Assembly: GCA_022828595.1 (NCBI GenBank)
Contig: JAKGHH010000001.1
Span: 206,169,813-206,233,812 of the forward strand
Direction: 5' to 3'
Source of the DNA: Nelumbo lutea
Lineage: Eukaryota; Streptophyta; Magnoliopsida; Proteales; Nelumbonaceae
Length of the DNA: 64,000 nt
The number at the start of each line of letters is the position of its first letter. Position 1 is the first letter of the stretch. Made by a program: the position numbers and the translations under genes. Below, piece after piece: positions 34,601 to 41,500 of this stretch. The notes below the pieces were generated by a model. The model saw only the letters and a list, made by a program, of their open reading frames with translations. It made no database searches and had not been told where the DNA came from.

Positions 34601-35042
34601 CTGTGGCGTTTCTATGTGTAGTCGGCCTAGGGAGAGGTATCGAGAAAGGGAAAATGGGAGATCAGGGAATGAAGGTGGCATGAGGCCAAGCAGCAGTGGC
34701 CGTGAGAATCAACCTGCAACTTCTACCAGTGTGTCATCCATGCCAACTGTTGTTCTGGCTGGGTCACGACCATTTTCTGGACAGTTGCCAACAATTCTAC
34801 AGGCACGAGATCGTTTAGATGACCGTGGCAGTAGTTACGATGAAACTTTTGATGGAAGTAAGGACTCTGGTGACACAGGTAGTGTTGGTGATCCAGATTT
34901 GGCATCCGCCTTTGATGGACAATCAGCTGGATTTGGGCCTGGACAGAGACATGGGTCTCGAGGCAGCAAATCGAGGCAGATCATGGAGCGGAGGGAGCGA
35001 GATGGGAGACGTGAAGGAAAATGGGAGAGAAAGCATTCATAA
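3739..35042 (+). CDS. Large multi-exon gene of unrecognised family; 5' end not seen
   Basis: I do not recognise this family. Fifteen exons follow GT-AG rules and join in phase: 4119-4202, 4439-4513, 4586-4633, 6959-7054, 8846-9075, 11051-14592, 14707-14786, 14967-15047, 28694-28765, 28870-28975, 29095-29149, 30569-30697, 30811-30928, 33339-33421 and 34622-35042. They total 5,220 nt, or 1,739 codons plus TAA. An additional exon at about 3739-3962 appears frameshifted. The N-terminal and central parts are Leu-rich and look all-helical, as in ARM/HEAT-like solenoids (inference). The C-terminal part is a charged coiled coil followed by an Arg/Glu/Ser-rich tail ending [18 protein letters not shown]. 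No membrane segment is evident. Introns range from 72 bp to 13.6 kb and are swollen by transposons. The start codon must lie upstream of about 3739 or outside the window. Confidence 0.85.
4980..5060 (+). mobile_element. Possible SINE 3' end with T-run
   Basis: A short segment reading GGAGCCTCATGCACTGGGCTGCC is followed by 23 T residues (5033-5055). The arrangement recalls plant Au-type SINEs, which end near a GTGCACxGGGxTGCC-like block and a T stretch. I see no clear tRNA-like head with A and B boxes upstream. The call is tentative and rests on the 3' block alone. It lies in the intron 4634-6958. Confidence 0.25.
5296..6314. mobile_element. Non-autonomous hAT-like element (1,019 bp)
   Basis: The ends are related inverted repeats: CAAGGATCAAAGTATTGG at the left, and the complement of the right end reads CAAGTTTAAAGTACCAATAC. 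The flanking 8-mers TGTACAAG (5288-5295) and GGTACAAG (6315-6322) match at 7 of 8 positions, which is the target-duplication length of hAT elements. The subterminal zones hold many short GATAC/TATGGATAC-type repeats in both orientations. The core is A/T-rich with no long open frame, so it needs a transposase in trans. It sits in the intron between exons 4586-4633 and 6959-7054. Confidence 0.7.
7055..8845 (+). other. Intron of the large gene; LINE tail only
   Basis: A 1.8-kb intron bounded by GT at 7055 and AG at 8844-8845. Apart from the minus-strand LINE tail at 7633-7905 I see no gene. The open frames at 8317-8703 and 8597-8845 have no recognisable similarity; the second simply runs into the following exon. 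Confidence 0.6.
7633..7905 (-). mobile_element. 5'-truncated LINE tail with poly(A)
   Basis: On the minus strand the sequence reads [20 protein letters not shown], the C-terminal block of plant LINE RNase H domains (a VPRxANxxAD..A pattern). It then runs through a short 3' untranslated stretch into an uninterrupted A tail, the T-run at 7633-7663 on the plus strand. Only about 270 bp are kept, typical of an aborted target-primed insertion. The long tail suggests the insertion is fairly young. I could not fix a target-site duplication. Confidence 0.65.
9668..10338. mobile_element. Non-autonomous hAT-like element (671 bp), GC-rich ends
   Basis: Terminal inverted repeats CATAGTTTTCAGGGTGCC (left) and CATAGTTGTCAAGGCAACG (complement of the right end). 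Flanking 8-mers CTGGATTG (9660-9667) and CTGGATTT (10339-10346) match at 7 of 8. The subterminal zones are packed with GGCGAGGC/TAGGCG-type repeats while the interior is A-rich. There is no coding capacity. It is inserted in the intron before the 3.5-kb exon. Confidence 0.75.
11051..14592 (+). CDS. Central 3.5-kb exon of the large gene
   Basis: This is a single uninterrupted exon of 3,542 nt. It is entered with a split codon (AG from 9074-9075 plus T) and left with one base (G) before GT at 14593. It encodes about 1,180 residues, rich in Leu and helix formers, with stretches such as LLALSG-like helices, [20 protein letters not shown] and [20 protein letters not shown] that suggest repeated helical pairs (inference). 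No catalytic motif was found. Such a long open frame in an intron-rich gene implies recent or current selection for protein function. Confidence 0.85.
15438..15781 (-). repeat. 3' LTR of outer copia element
   Basis: Read on the minus strand it starts TGTAGAGAAG and ends GTTTTTCTTCT, a TG...CT terminus rather than TG...CA. The boundary is fixed by the ATGTT duplication on its outer side and, in the other LTR, by the adjacent primer-binding site. Confidence 0.85.
15806..17676 (-). pseudogene. Outer copia: RT and RNase H remnant
   Basis: The minus-strand frames 17676-16954, 16994-16419, 16422-16069 and 16243-15935 give copia RT and RNase H. The RT part includes [36 protein letters not shown] and the catalytic YVDD (about 16720-16735). 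The RNase H part includes [17 protein letters not shown] and [13 protein letters not shown]. Key catalytic blocks are still recognisable, but several frame changes separate the pieces. The segment adjoins the hAT insertion at 17677; removing that insertion and one duplication copy puts this frame in register with the sequence at 18755 and above. Confidence 0.85.
17677..18746. mobile_element. Non-autonomous hAT-like element (1,070 bp) inside outer copia
   Basis: A perfect 8-bp duplication ACTGGGAC flanks it (17669-17676 and 18747-18754). The termini are CATGGTTTCAAATGTCG and, on the complement of the right end, CAAGGTTTAAAATGTCG: 17 bp with two mismatches. Both ends carry clustered TGTCGA/TGTCG motifs, while the interior is over 80% A/T by eye with no open frame. 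The insertion interrupts the copia polyprotein between the integrase and RT regions, so it is younger than the copia insertion or came in with a defective copy. Confidence 0.88.
18755..19700 (-). pseudogene. Outer copia: integrase remnant
   Basis: The minus-strand frame 19653-19465 resembles the pre-integrase H-x3-H/C-x2-C block ([10 protein letters not shown]), but its cysteines are damaged. Frame 19475-19245 gives the integrase core ([26 protein letters not shown]). Further downstream come [15 protein letters not shown] sequence near 19140-19180 and [20 protein letters not shown] at 18835-18905. Stops and frame changes lie between all of these. Confidence 0.78.
19777..21180 (-). pseudogene. 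Outer copia: gag and protease remnant
   Basis: One reading frame from the ATG at 21180 runs to 19777, broken by a single in-frame TAG at about 20830. The first part is copia gag ([18 protein letters not shown] near the start, then the UBN2-type region). The zinc knuckle reads [14 protein letters not shown], so the second Cys is Tyr. The protease motif is intact: [12 protein letters not shown] at about 20030-20065. Confidence 0.82.
21402..21690 (-). repeat. 3' LTR of inner copia element
   Basis: 289 bp with canonical TG...CA ends on the minus strand, preceded by the polypurine tract at 21691-21702. Confidence 0.88.
21698..23210 (-). pseudogene. Inner copia: RT and RNase H
   Basis: The minus-strand frame 23210-22752 carries [19 protein letters not shown] and [19 protein letters not shown]. 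After a stop following YGLK, the YVDD block appears near 22620-22635. Frame 22529-22071 carries [12 protein letters not shown] through [10 protein letters not shown]. Frame 22153-21698 gives RNase H ([31 protein letters not shown]) and ends just before the polypurine tract. Two or three frame breaks separate otherwise well-kept domains. Confidence 0.87.
23024..24814 (-). pseudogene. Inner copia: protease and integrase frame
   Basis: A 596-codon minus-strand frame. The protease active-site block reads [12 protein letters not shown] where copia proteases have DSGASDH, so the glycine after the catalytic Ser is Arg. Next come the H-x3-H and C-x2-C zinc residues ([18 protein letters not shown]) and the integrase core, with Asp in HSDVW, Asp in FRSDNGREY and Glu in [12 protein letters not shown] Pro/Ser-rich linker ends the frame before the shifted RT. 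The integrase looks intact; the protease substitution and the stops upstream of 24814 argue against activity. Confidence 0.87.
24935..25925 (-). pseudogene. Inner copia: gag
   Basis: The gag start (ATG at 25925) reads [20 protein letters not shown] and is cut by a frameshift near 25700-25734. From 25696 it continues as a UBN2-type gag, then a Gly/Arg-rich region (about 25080-25260) and an intact zinc knuckle [14 protein letters not shown] (C-x2-C-x4-H-x4-C). An in-frame stop closes it at 24935, with a second stop before the protease frame. Confidence 0.82.
26511..26802 (-). repeat. 5' LTR of inner copia element
   Basis: 292 bp, nearly identical to 21402-21690. The initiator tRNA-Met type primer-binding site at 26495-26507 follows it on the minus strand. 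Confidence 0.88.
27062..27408 (-). repeat. 5' LTR of outer copia element
   Basis: 347 bp, near-identical to the 3' LTR apart from about nine substitutions and three short indels. The minus-strand end abuts the TGGTATC primer-binding site directly, which supports the unusual CT terminus. Confidence 0.85.
27660..28418 (+). mobile_element. LINE 3' end with short poly(A)
   Basis: Frame 27671-28009 reads [19 protein letters not shown] and then a zf-RVT pattern (CYLCG ... IQHLLVSC), typical of plant LINE ORF2 C-termini. Similarity fades after the stop at 28009, and the element ends in AATGAAATTCCT...TCTC followed by 12 A (about 28405-28416). It is 5'-truncated and inserted in the large intron in host-gene orientation, just downstream of the outer copia. 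Confidence 0.72.
28694..35042 (+). CDS. C-terminal exon group of the large gene: coiled coil and charged tail
   Basis: The exons 28694-28765, 28870-28975, 29095-29149, 30569-30697, 30811-30928, 33339-33421 and 34622-35042 join in phase. Residues from 28870 to 33421 form a long charged heptad-like helix (for example [20 protein letters not shown] and [14 protein letters not shown]), a clear coiled coil. The last exon encodes an Arg/Glu/Ser/Gly-rich tail with [13 protein letters not shown] and a Lys/Arg-rich terminus that could serve as a nuclear signal or RNA-contact region (inference). The stop codon TAA is at 35040-35042, with an A/T-rich 3' UTR after it. This part is free of lesions. Confidence 0.85.
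28775..28804. repeat. (AAT)10 microsatellite
   Basis: Ten perfect AAT units start ten bases after the splice donor at 28766, inside a 104-bp intron. Confidence 0.95.
29328..29688. mobile_element. hAT-like MITE (361 bp) with AGGCAT subterminal repeats
   Basis: The ends CAATGTTTTAAA are perfect inverted repeats: left at 29328, and CAATGTTTTAAAGCATG on the complement of the right end. Flanking 8-mers CTCTGATC and CCATGATG agree at 5 of 8, so the duplication is degraded. Repeated GAGGCAT/GCATGCC motifs fill the flanks around an A-rich centre. It lies in the intron 29150-30568. Confidence 0.6.
30929..33338 (+). other. Intron of the large gene
   Basis: A 2.4-kb intron with canonical ends. It contains the small LINE tail at 32205-32385 and an A-run at 31230-31244. 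I see nothing else. Confidence 0.6.
32205..32385 (+). mobile_element. Short LINE 3' tail fragment
   Basis: The sequence reads [18 protein letters not shown] (about 32225-32280), the end of a plant LINE RNase H domain, then a short 3' region ending near CTTATAAAAAGAAT. No RT or zinc domain is kept. Confidence 0.5.
33422..34621 (+). other. Intron before the last exon of the large gene
   Basis: 1.2 kb between the donor at 33422 and the acceptor AG at 34620-34621. No repeat, ORF or RNA gene recognised. Confidence 0.6.
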
Positions 35043-36208
35043 TTCATGGTCAGGCAAGCTAGGTACCTTGACGTAGATGTATATATGCCATGCAGAACAA
35101 TTGCACAGGCCTGTGGATTAATAGAATTATGGATGCGTGTTGTCTCTCCGGGGAACTCTATTGCAGGCATAAGGGATCATGGCCACCGGAAGTGGTGAAA
35201 AGTTGGAAGCTCATCTTTCTGTTGTTTCTGTTGTAGTTTGACTCTGATGTTCGCTAATTGATGAAATCTTCCACCTCCACTTGTATCTCTTAAATTTTAT
35301 TTTATTTTTTCTGTAAAGAATGCTCCAGTTAAACCATTTGACCCTATTTCTTTTATTTTATTTTCTTTTTCCTTTATTCTTGTAAATTTTAACAGGTTTA
35401 AAAGGTTGAGAAACACACTTTAATTGATGTGCAATATAACGAAAAGATTGAAGGGATAAAAGTAATTTGACTAGAATAAAAAAATGTTAGGACTACAAGT
35501 CTACATTATTCTAAGTCGGCAAGATGGGTGAATGCGATGGAGGCCTTTGATGATGAGTAAAGCAAACACTCCTGTAGCCTTGTGTACTGCCCCTAAACTT
35601 GATTTCATTAATCAACATATTACTTCTTTTTGTCAAATCCAGTAATCAAAGAATATAGTATTGCCGTATTAGCAAGAAGGTGAATACTCAACCTACAACC
35701 AGCTTTTATTTGTAGAACCTGCAGTCACCCCTCCCATGGTGGTGAGGCCGGTGGTGGGTCAGATTTGGTTAACCTGTAAGAGTGGTTTTTCGGTTTACGG
35801 TGAAAGCTTGGAAGAAAAGTAAATGGAAATGGTAATATGGCATGGAGGGTAAGTAAAATGAGATCAGATTTCTCCCCACTGATGGTGCCCCACAAGCACC
35901 CCACATTCACATCTCAGCGTGCATTGGGAGCGTCTCTCGTACGGGAGATGTTCCCAATACACGGCCAATCTGGTCTCCAGTGAAATACGATTCAGTTACA
36001 GGTTTAAAAAGTTACTGATGAGAAATTTGGAAAAAAAAATTCCCTTTGATTATAAAGGAAACACACGGACTACGTAACACGGGGTAGTTCTCCCCCAAAT
36101 ATCAGATAAGCAAATGAACAAAAAATCCTGTTCCTAATCATAGACTCCCCACTCACACCGTCATGGCCAGCACCTGCTGGCCAGTCTGTTGCTTGGTTAG
36201 CTTCCCTA
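35043..36208. other. 3' UTR and intergenic sequence
   Basis: The first 300 or so bases are the A/T-rich 3' region of the large gene. The rest shows no gene; it includes the hairpin at 35919-35962. Confidence 0.5.
35919..35962. repeat. Hairpin with TATTGGGAACATCTC-type arms
   Basis: The arm GTGCATTGGGAGCGTCTC pairs with GAGATGTTCCCAATACAC at 15 of 18 positions around a short loop (CGTACG at its centre). The same arm motif recurs in the MITE at 44124-44301 and at about 51083, so this is probably the core of a small foldback element. Confidence 0.5.
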
Positions 36209-36327
36209 GGCTCAGTTTGGAAGGAGTACAAATGCAAATATATAAAGTGCAAAACCTTATATTTTACATTATTTTGTATGTATTTGCACAGTATATATTT
36301 TCATTTGTACTCTTTCCAAATTCAGCC
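36209..36327. mobile_element. Tourist-like hairpin MITE (119 bp)
   Basis: The left arm GGCTCAGTTTGGAAGGAGTA pairs with a right arm whose complement reads GGCTGAATTTGGAAAGAGTA. The flanks are CTA and TAA, near the TWA target of PIF/Harbinger elements. It shares the internal ACAAATGCAAATA and GCAAAAC blocks with the element at 59243-59350. Confidence 0.65.
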
Positions 36328-36860
36328 TAAATACATGCGACATTCAATATTCAGTATTCATTTCGAACAAATTGAATGACATTCAATATTCAGCACTCAT
36401 TTCCAACAGATTGAATGACATTCCTCAATGATGTTACTTATGCTCCAAGGGAGGACATCACGATCCTTAAGCACTCTATTACTAGCTTTGAATCTCTTTC
36501 GATGATAATAGTTCTCGAATAGAAAGATTTTTCAATTTAATGGGTTTCAAGAGCAGCCCAAGCTTCAGCTACATTTATAGGGCATTGGCCAACTGGTTTG
36601 CATTTGATCTTAAGAGTTTGGCCCAGCTCATTTTTAGCTATGCATCCAATGGCGGCTATACCATCTTTTTTATTTTTCATTTTTTTCTAGATGCATCGAA
36701 ATTTATTTTAATACATGGCTTCCTGGGAGTGGGGAACCCACTTTATTCCAACACTGCTGCCCTTTTTTTTCACCCATGTTGATCATACCTACCTTTGTAT
36801 ATTCTCTCCAATCATTTCGAGCTTTGTTGAACACAATAGCCAGAGGGAGTGCAATATTAT

Positions 36861-37574
36861 TGATGTAGGGTGATTTGGCCTGACTTAGTAATAGGGGGAC
36901 ACGTGGACACAACCTAACTGATAGAACAACAACTCATCCCGACGTACCCAAGTTTGAAACGGATCAAGCTCGGATAACTAAACCACCTCGGGACAAGTCC
37001 ACCTTGGAAGAAAATCCACCTCGAGACAGGTTCACTTCGGGGCACGACTGCGTCAGGATCAATTCGGTTACTAGGCACTTCGGCGTTCGTACCAGATCGG
37101 ACTCAGGGGGCATTAGCTCGGGTACTATTGACCGACCTCCACGTGATAACCCCGAAGATCTCGTCACCGGATTCCACGTTTCACAGGATCACACCTCGTA
37201 ACAGCTGGCCTTATCTCCTCCGACTGATTCGGACGGCAGCAATATGCCTTATCGGCTGGCGTCGTTATCTCCTATGAATTCGGCAACGGGCCTCATCATG
37301 GCAAGAATCCCAGAACCACTCCGAATAACTCGCGAGGACTCTAGTATATAAAGTCCCCAACCTTTCGGGGGCAGAGGTACGTGCAACTATTGCTTACTAG
37401 CTTCCTTGCATTCTAATTACTCTCAGCTTGCACATTACTGACTTAAGCATCGGAGCGACCTCGCCAGGTAAGCACCCCTGGGTTATCTGATTCTCTTTGT
37501 GCAGATCTCCATGTCCGTCGTCTACTGGAAGCCAAGTCACCTCCAGCTAGGAGCAGTCAGATTGTGCACCATCA
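36861..37574 (+). mobile_element. Solo LTR (probably Ty3/gypsy-type) inserted in the LINE
   Basis: The 714-bp segment starts TGATGTAGGG and ends CACCATCA, with perfect 5-bp inverted ends TGATG/CATCA. It is far more GC-rich than its surroundings and has a TATATAAAG box at about 37344-37352. The ending GACTTAAGCATCGGAGCGAC...CCAGGTAAGCACCCCTGGG is typical of plant LTR R/U5 regions. No second copy or internal region is present. The LINE coding similarity stops at its left edge and resumes at its right edge. The flanking 5-mers ATTAT and TTTAC match at only 3 positions. Confidence 0.7.
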
Positions 37575-37974
37575 TTTACCAAACACATTTCTACTTTTCC
37601 AGATTCTTCACAAGATGAATACAATGAGATCTATATCACTAAGAGTCACGTTCTTCGTTTTGGATGCGATATTAGATCACCAAATTTGGATGATTTCCTA
37701 CTATCCTTAATCTCAAGTCTTATTTTGGACCAATATAATAAGCTCAAGATTTGTTTGGCATATTCACACTTCCAGAAGATATGCTCCCTGTCTTTTCAGT
37801 TTTCACCACAAGTAGGTCATTCCTCGTCTTAGTAAGCATCTTGAAGGGAGTTTGTTCAATGGGAGGAGGAACATAAAGCATTTAATCATTGGAAGGCATT
37901 TTACTTCCATACACTTAGACCCTCCACCATAGGCCTAGAATTCTATTCACTAATTTGATTGAATGCCTAGATGG

Positions 37975-38502
37975 CAAAAAGTTGACCCAACCCACGAACC
38001 CGATCCAACCTAATCCAATCCAAAAAAATAGGGTTAGGGTCTCATATTTAGATATCTGAATGTAAAAATGACCCGACCCGGCCCAATCCAAAAAAAATTG
38101 GGTTGGGTTGGGTCATGGGTCAATCCGCTGACCCGATTGTCAAGTCTAATTGGGACTATTTATGTATTGTTAGAAGTTTCCACTTTTTAAATTTTTCTAT
38201 TTAGTCTTTAGTCTTTATTATTTACTCTTTAAATTGTTAAATGTTCAAGTTTTTTTATTTTATATTTAGAATTTTAAGATTAATTCCTTTAATTTTGGCA
38301 TTTTTCATGTAGTTTTTCTTTAATTTTTTTTTAAATTCAGTTATTTTTTTGGGATGACCCGAATTGACCCATGGGTCAACCCTAACCCAAGCATTTGGGG
38401 TTAGGGTCTAGCATTTGATAATCCAATCCGAAATTCAACCCGACCCGAAATCAAACAGAAGTGTCTTGACCCAACCCAAACCCGACCCACCCAACCCAAT
38501 TG
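37975..38502. mobile_element. GACCCAACCC-rich miniature element in the LINE
   Basis: Both ends are dense in GACCC(A/G)ACCC motifs in opposite orientations around an A/T-rich centre. The termini are CAAAAAGTTGACCC and, on the complement of the right end, CAATTGGGTTGGGTGGG. Possible 8-bp flanks CTAGATGG and CTAGGTCT agree at 5 of 8, so a hAT origin is likely but unproven. LINE-like sequence lies on both sides. Confidence 0.5.
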
Positions 38503-40230
38503 CTAGGTCTTGATTTTATTGAAAAATTACCTTTGAATCTGATCTCTAAATCATTTTTGTCCTCCTGTTCCAAATCATAATTCTAATTCTGTTCACATTT
38601 TCATTCCATTTTGCTCCAATTCCATTTTTTCGGGAGGTCTCCATGATATCCCTCACTTTAATATTCCGATTTTTCGTCTCATTCCTCGTTACTTGATTTT
38701 CAATGGGTTGCTCACCTACGCAAGAGTCACTCCATTACTTTGTATCATTACCCTTACACACTATCCAGTGGGCTCCTTTCTTTATCAGATCTCTTTGGCT
38801 TAATTTACCTTTCCAGACCCAAAAACTTCCTTTCTTTGCTTTAATTTCCCACAAATTCAAATCTTTTAGACACTTATATCTGAACCCATAGGTTACCAGG
38901 ATCCGTGAGAATTTTTCATACTAGTTTAGCTAAGCATGAGGCATTCATCCACTCCAATTTTTTAAGTCCCCGTTCAGCATTGGATTTCAATTTTCACAAC
39001 GTCCTCTATCCAATTAGATAGATAGTTTTTTTTTTTTTTTTTCTCTTTTTTCCCATAAAAAATCCCTTCGCACACTATCAATGGATTCAAGGTTATCCTT
39101 GGGAACCTTAAAGGCTCTCATTAAATATAGAGGTATCATACAAAGCTTTTTTATGATTTTTTTCTTCCACTTTATTAAATGTAGCCTTGTTGATGCTTTT
39201 CTCTATAATTAGAGCTCCCAGATATGTATCCATTCTTGTATTGAGGGGAATCTAAATTAAGTATTTTTGGTAGAATCCTTTGGTGCCTTTTTGGGGTGTT
39301 TTCTGAACAACAGAAATTAGATTTCCTAAGATTTGGACATAATCCAGATGCCCTTGCAAACTTTTCAATTACTTCTTTAATTCTTAGACCCATCATGGCT
39401 TTGGCAAATACAATATAGTTGTCAGCAAATTGGAGATTAGGAATTTTTGGTCCATCTCTCAAGGCACCAAAATTCCTAAATTAACTTTCTTTGATCTATC
39501 ACTCATCAACCTGGTTAAAGCTTCCCCACACAAAACAGAGGAATGTGGGGATAAGGCATCCCCCTACCCTACCCCCATTGGGTTTAAAGACTCTAGTTGG
39601 AGAGCCATTAACAAGCACTTGAAATGACACAATTGTGACACTGCATAATACAGTTGATTCATTTTGCATTAAAACATAACTTTTTAATAAAAAAATTCCC
39701 ATTCAAGTCTATCATACGTATTCTCCATTTCGATCTTGCAAGCTAAAACCCCTCCTTTTCCTTTTTTTTTTCTTTTTTTTTTGTTGTGTTAAAAAAGCTT
39801 ATGAACAATTAAAATATTATTAGTGATTTGTCTATTTGGAACAAAGTTAATTTCTTTGAAGTGGGGATATAATTTTGTTCAAACATGGTTTCACCCTATT
39901 GACCAATATTTTGACAATTATTTTATAGGTAGCATTGTATAAATTGATTGGCTTGAAATTATCCACTCCCTCTAGTTTCTCAACTTTTGGAATTAGAGCT
40001 ATAAAAGTCTTACTGATTTCTCTTGTTATTTTACTAGACTGAAAAAAAAAAAAAAAGTCTTGACAGTTTCTTCCACAAACTCTCCAATAATATCCTAATA
40101 TTTTTTTAAAGAATAAAACATTCAATCCATCTGGTCCTGGAATTTTAAGTCCATCTAATTCAGGGCCTCCCATATTTCATCATTTGTCACATCCTTACCA
40201 ATGTGCTCATTTGGGTCCATGGAGTAAAAA

Positions 40231-41500
40231 AAATTCCCACTTTCTTTCTACTGTGATTGTCTCTTATAATCTCTCTTATATCTTTGCGATATGTTTACTC
40301 TTTAAAAAGGAAGGGAAGGTGCGAACAAGGTACCCTCCTATGTTTTTGGAATTTCATTTTTTTACAGTTTCTTGGTTATAACCTTTTTACCTAAATAAAA
40401 TAATTCCACTATTTAATTTGCATATTTCCTAATTTCTTCTTATATACAATAAATTAAATTTATTTAATTTTTTTTATACATTTTCGGAGACATTTTTTTT
40501 TCTTTCATAGTTAATTTATATATTTACTTTTATCAATTACACACTTTTTAAAATGATATTTTTAAGTTTAATTTTACATTTATAACATTTTCTACCTAAA
40601 TAAAATAATATATTTTCTGAGCATAGGGCAGGTTTGGTCAATCTTAATCCGGTTTCAACTCAGGTTCTGGGTGAGGCCTTAGCTGGGTATGGCACCATCA
40701 TTGGGCAGGTCGGGTTGGGTTCGTCATCCCATTTCATTTCGTTGGGTTCAGGTTGAGTCAAACGCATGCCCAATACTATAAATCTGAGCCTTGAAGGTTC
40801 AAAGACGGTGCAGGAAAAATCTTCTTTTTTTTTTCTCTGCAAAAAAAGAAAATGCCAGGTGCCTATTATCATCAGGAGAATATATACTGAGGAAAATGGA
40901 GAAGCGGAAGCGCCATTGCATGGGCCATTTTGTCAATGAAATTTCCAATTGAAATTGAACAAAAATAAAAGAGTGAAGGGGGTTGTATTGGATTAATTGC
41001 TACTCAATGGAAAGGAAGTATGGATGATCGTTATAGATAAAAAAAAAAAAAAAAAAAAAGGATACCCCCAGAACATTTAATTGAGGTACATCCCATTATA
41101 ATCACAGCTTCCTAACTCCTTTCATGATCAAATATATATACACGTCAAGTTTTCACAGAATTAGAAGTCAATCTGTGGTGATGGGAATTGAATTGGGATA
41201 GAATAGGACTAAATGATAACGTTGATATAGGAAAACCAGAAAAGCTCAGACCCTTTTAGTGTACCAGAGGGGGGAAAGCAAGGGCACCACAAAGAACAAA
41301 AACAGCAATAACATTGACTGACTCTAAAACAGATATGAAAGGACTGAAAACGGGTAAGTAGGTTTAGCAACCATTGTAACTCAGAGCCTATACGGAAAGA
41401 ATAAAGGCAAACGGATGAGTCCGTGCAGGTTCTGCAATTAAACCAGCAGATTCATTGAGCTATGAACCTGGCCACTCGACCAATCTCACTGAGCTATGGA
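40231..41500. other. Intergenic, A/T-rich
   Basis: No gene seen. At 40630-40800 there is a small region of GGTTCAGGT/GGGTTGGG motifs that may be another decayed miniature, and A-runs occur at 40838-40845 and 41040-41060. Confidence 0.4.

Larger units (their letters stand above)
36340..40230 (-). mobile_element. Old LINE ORF2 split by two later insertions
   Basis: On the minus strand, RT blocks appear at 40200-39847 (GPDGLNVLFFKK, KTFIALIPKVEKLEGVDNFKPINL), 39702-39499 (SFQVLVNGSPTRVFKPN) and 39462-39175 (LQFADN, the FADD site changed at its last residue). A zinc-domain remnant follows near 37575-37860 (FWKCEYAKQI), then RNase H at 36860-36400 (VLKINFDAS, ERDSKLVIECL). Stops and shifts are frequent, so this is an old copy. 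It is cut by a solo LTR at 36861-37574 and a GACCC-rich miniature at 37975-38502. The 5' end is truncated near 40230. Confidence 0.78.

Noticed and set aside
3739..35042. Identification of the large gene as VIRILIZER, the m6A-writer subunit
   Set aside because: The length and helical body first suggested it, but the C-terminal coiled coil and RE-rich tail do not fit what I know of that protein, and no Virilizer N-terminal motif is in the window. I left the gene unnamed.
38020..38410. GGGTTAGGGT-like telomere motifs
   Set aside because: Only isolated units occur, inside a GACCC-rich miniature element; there is no tandem array.
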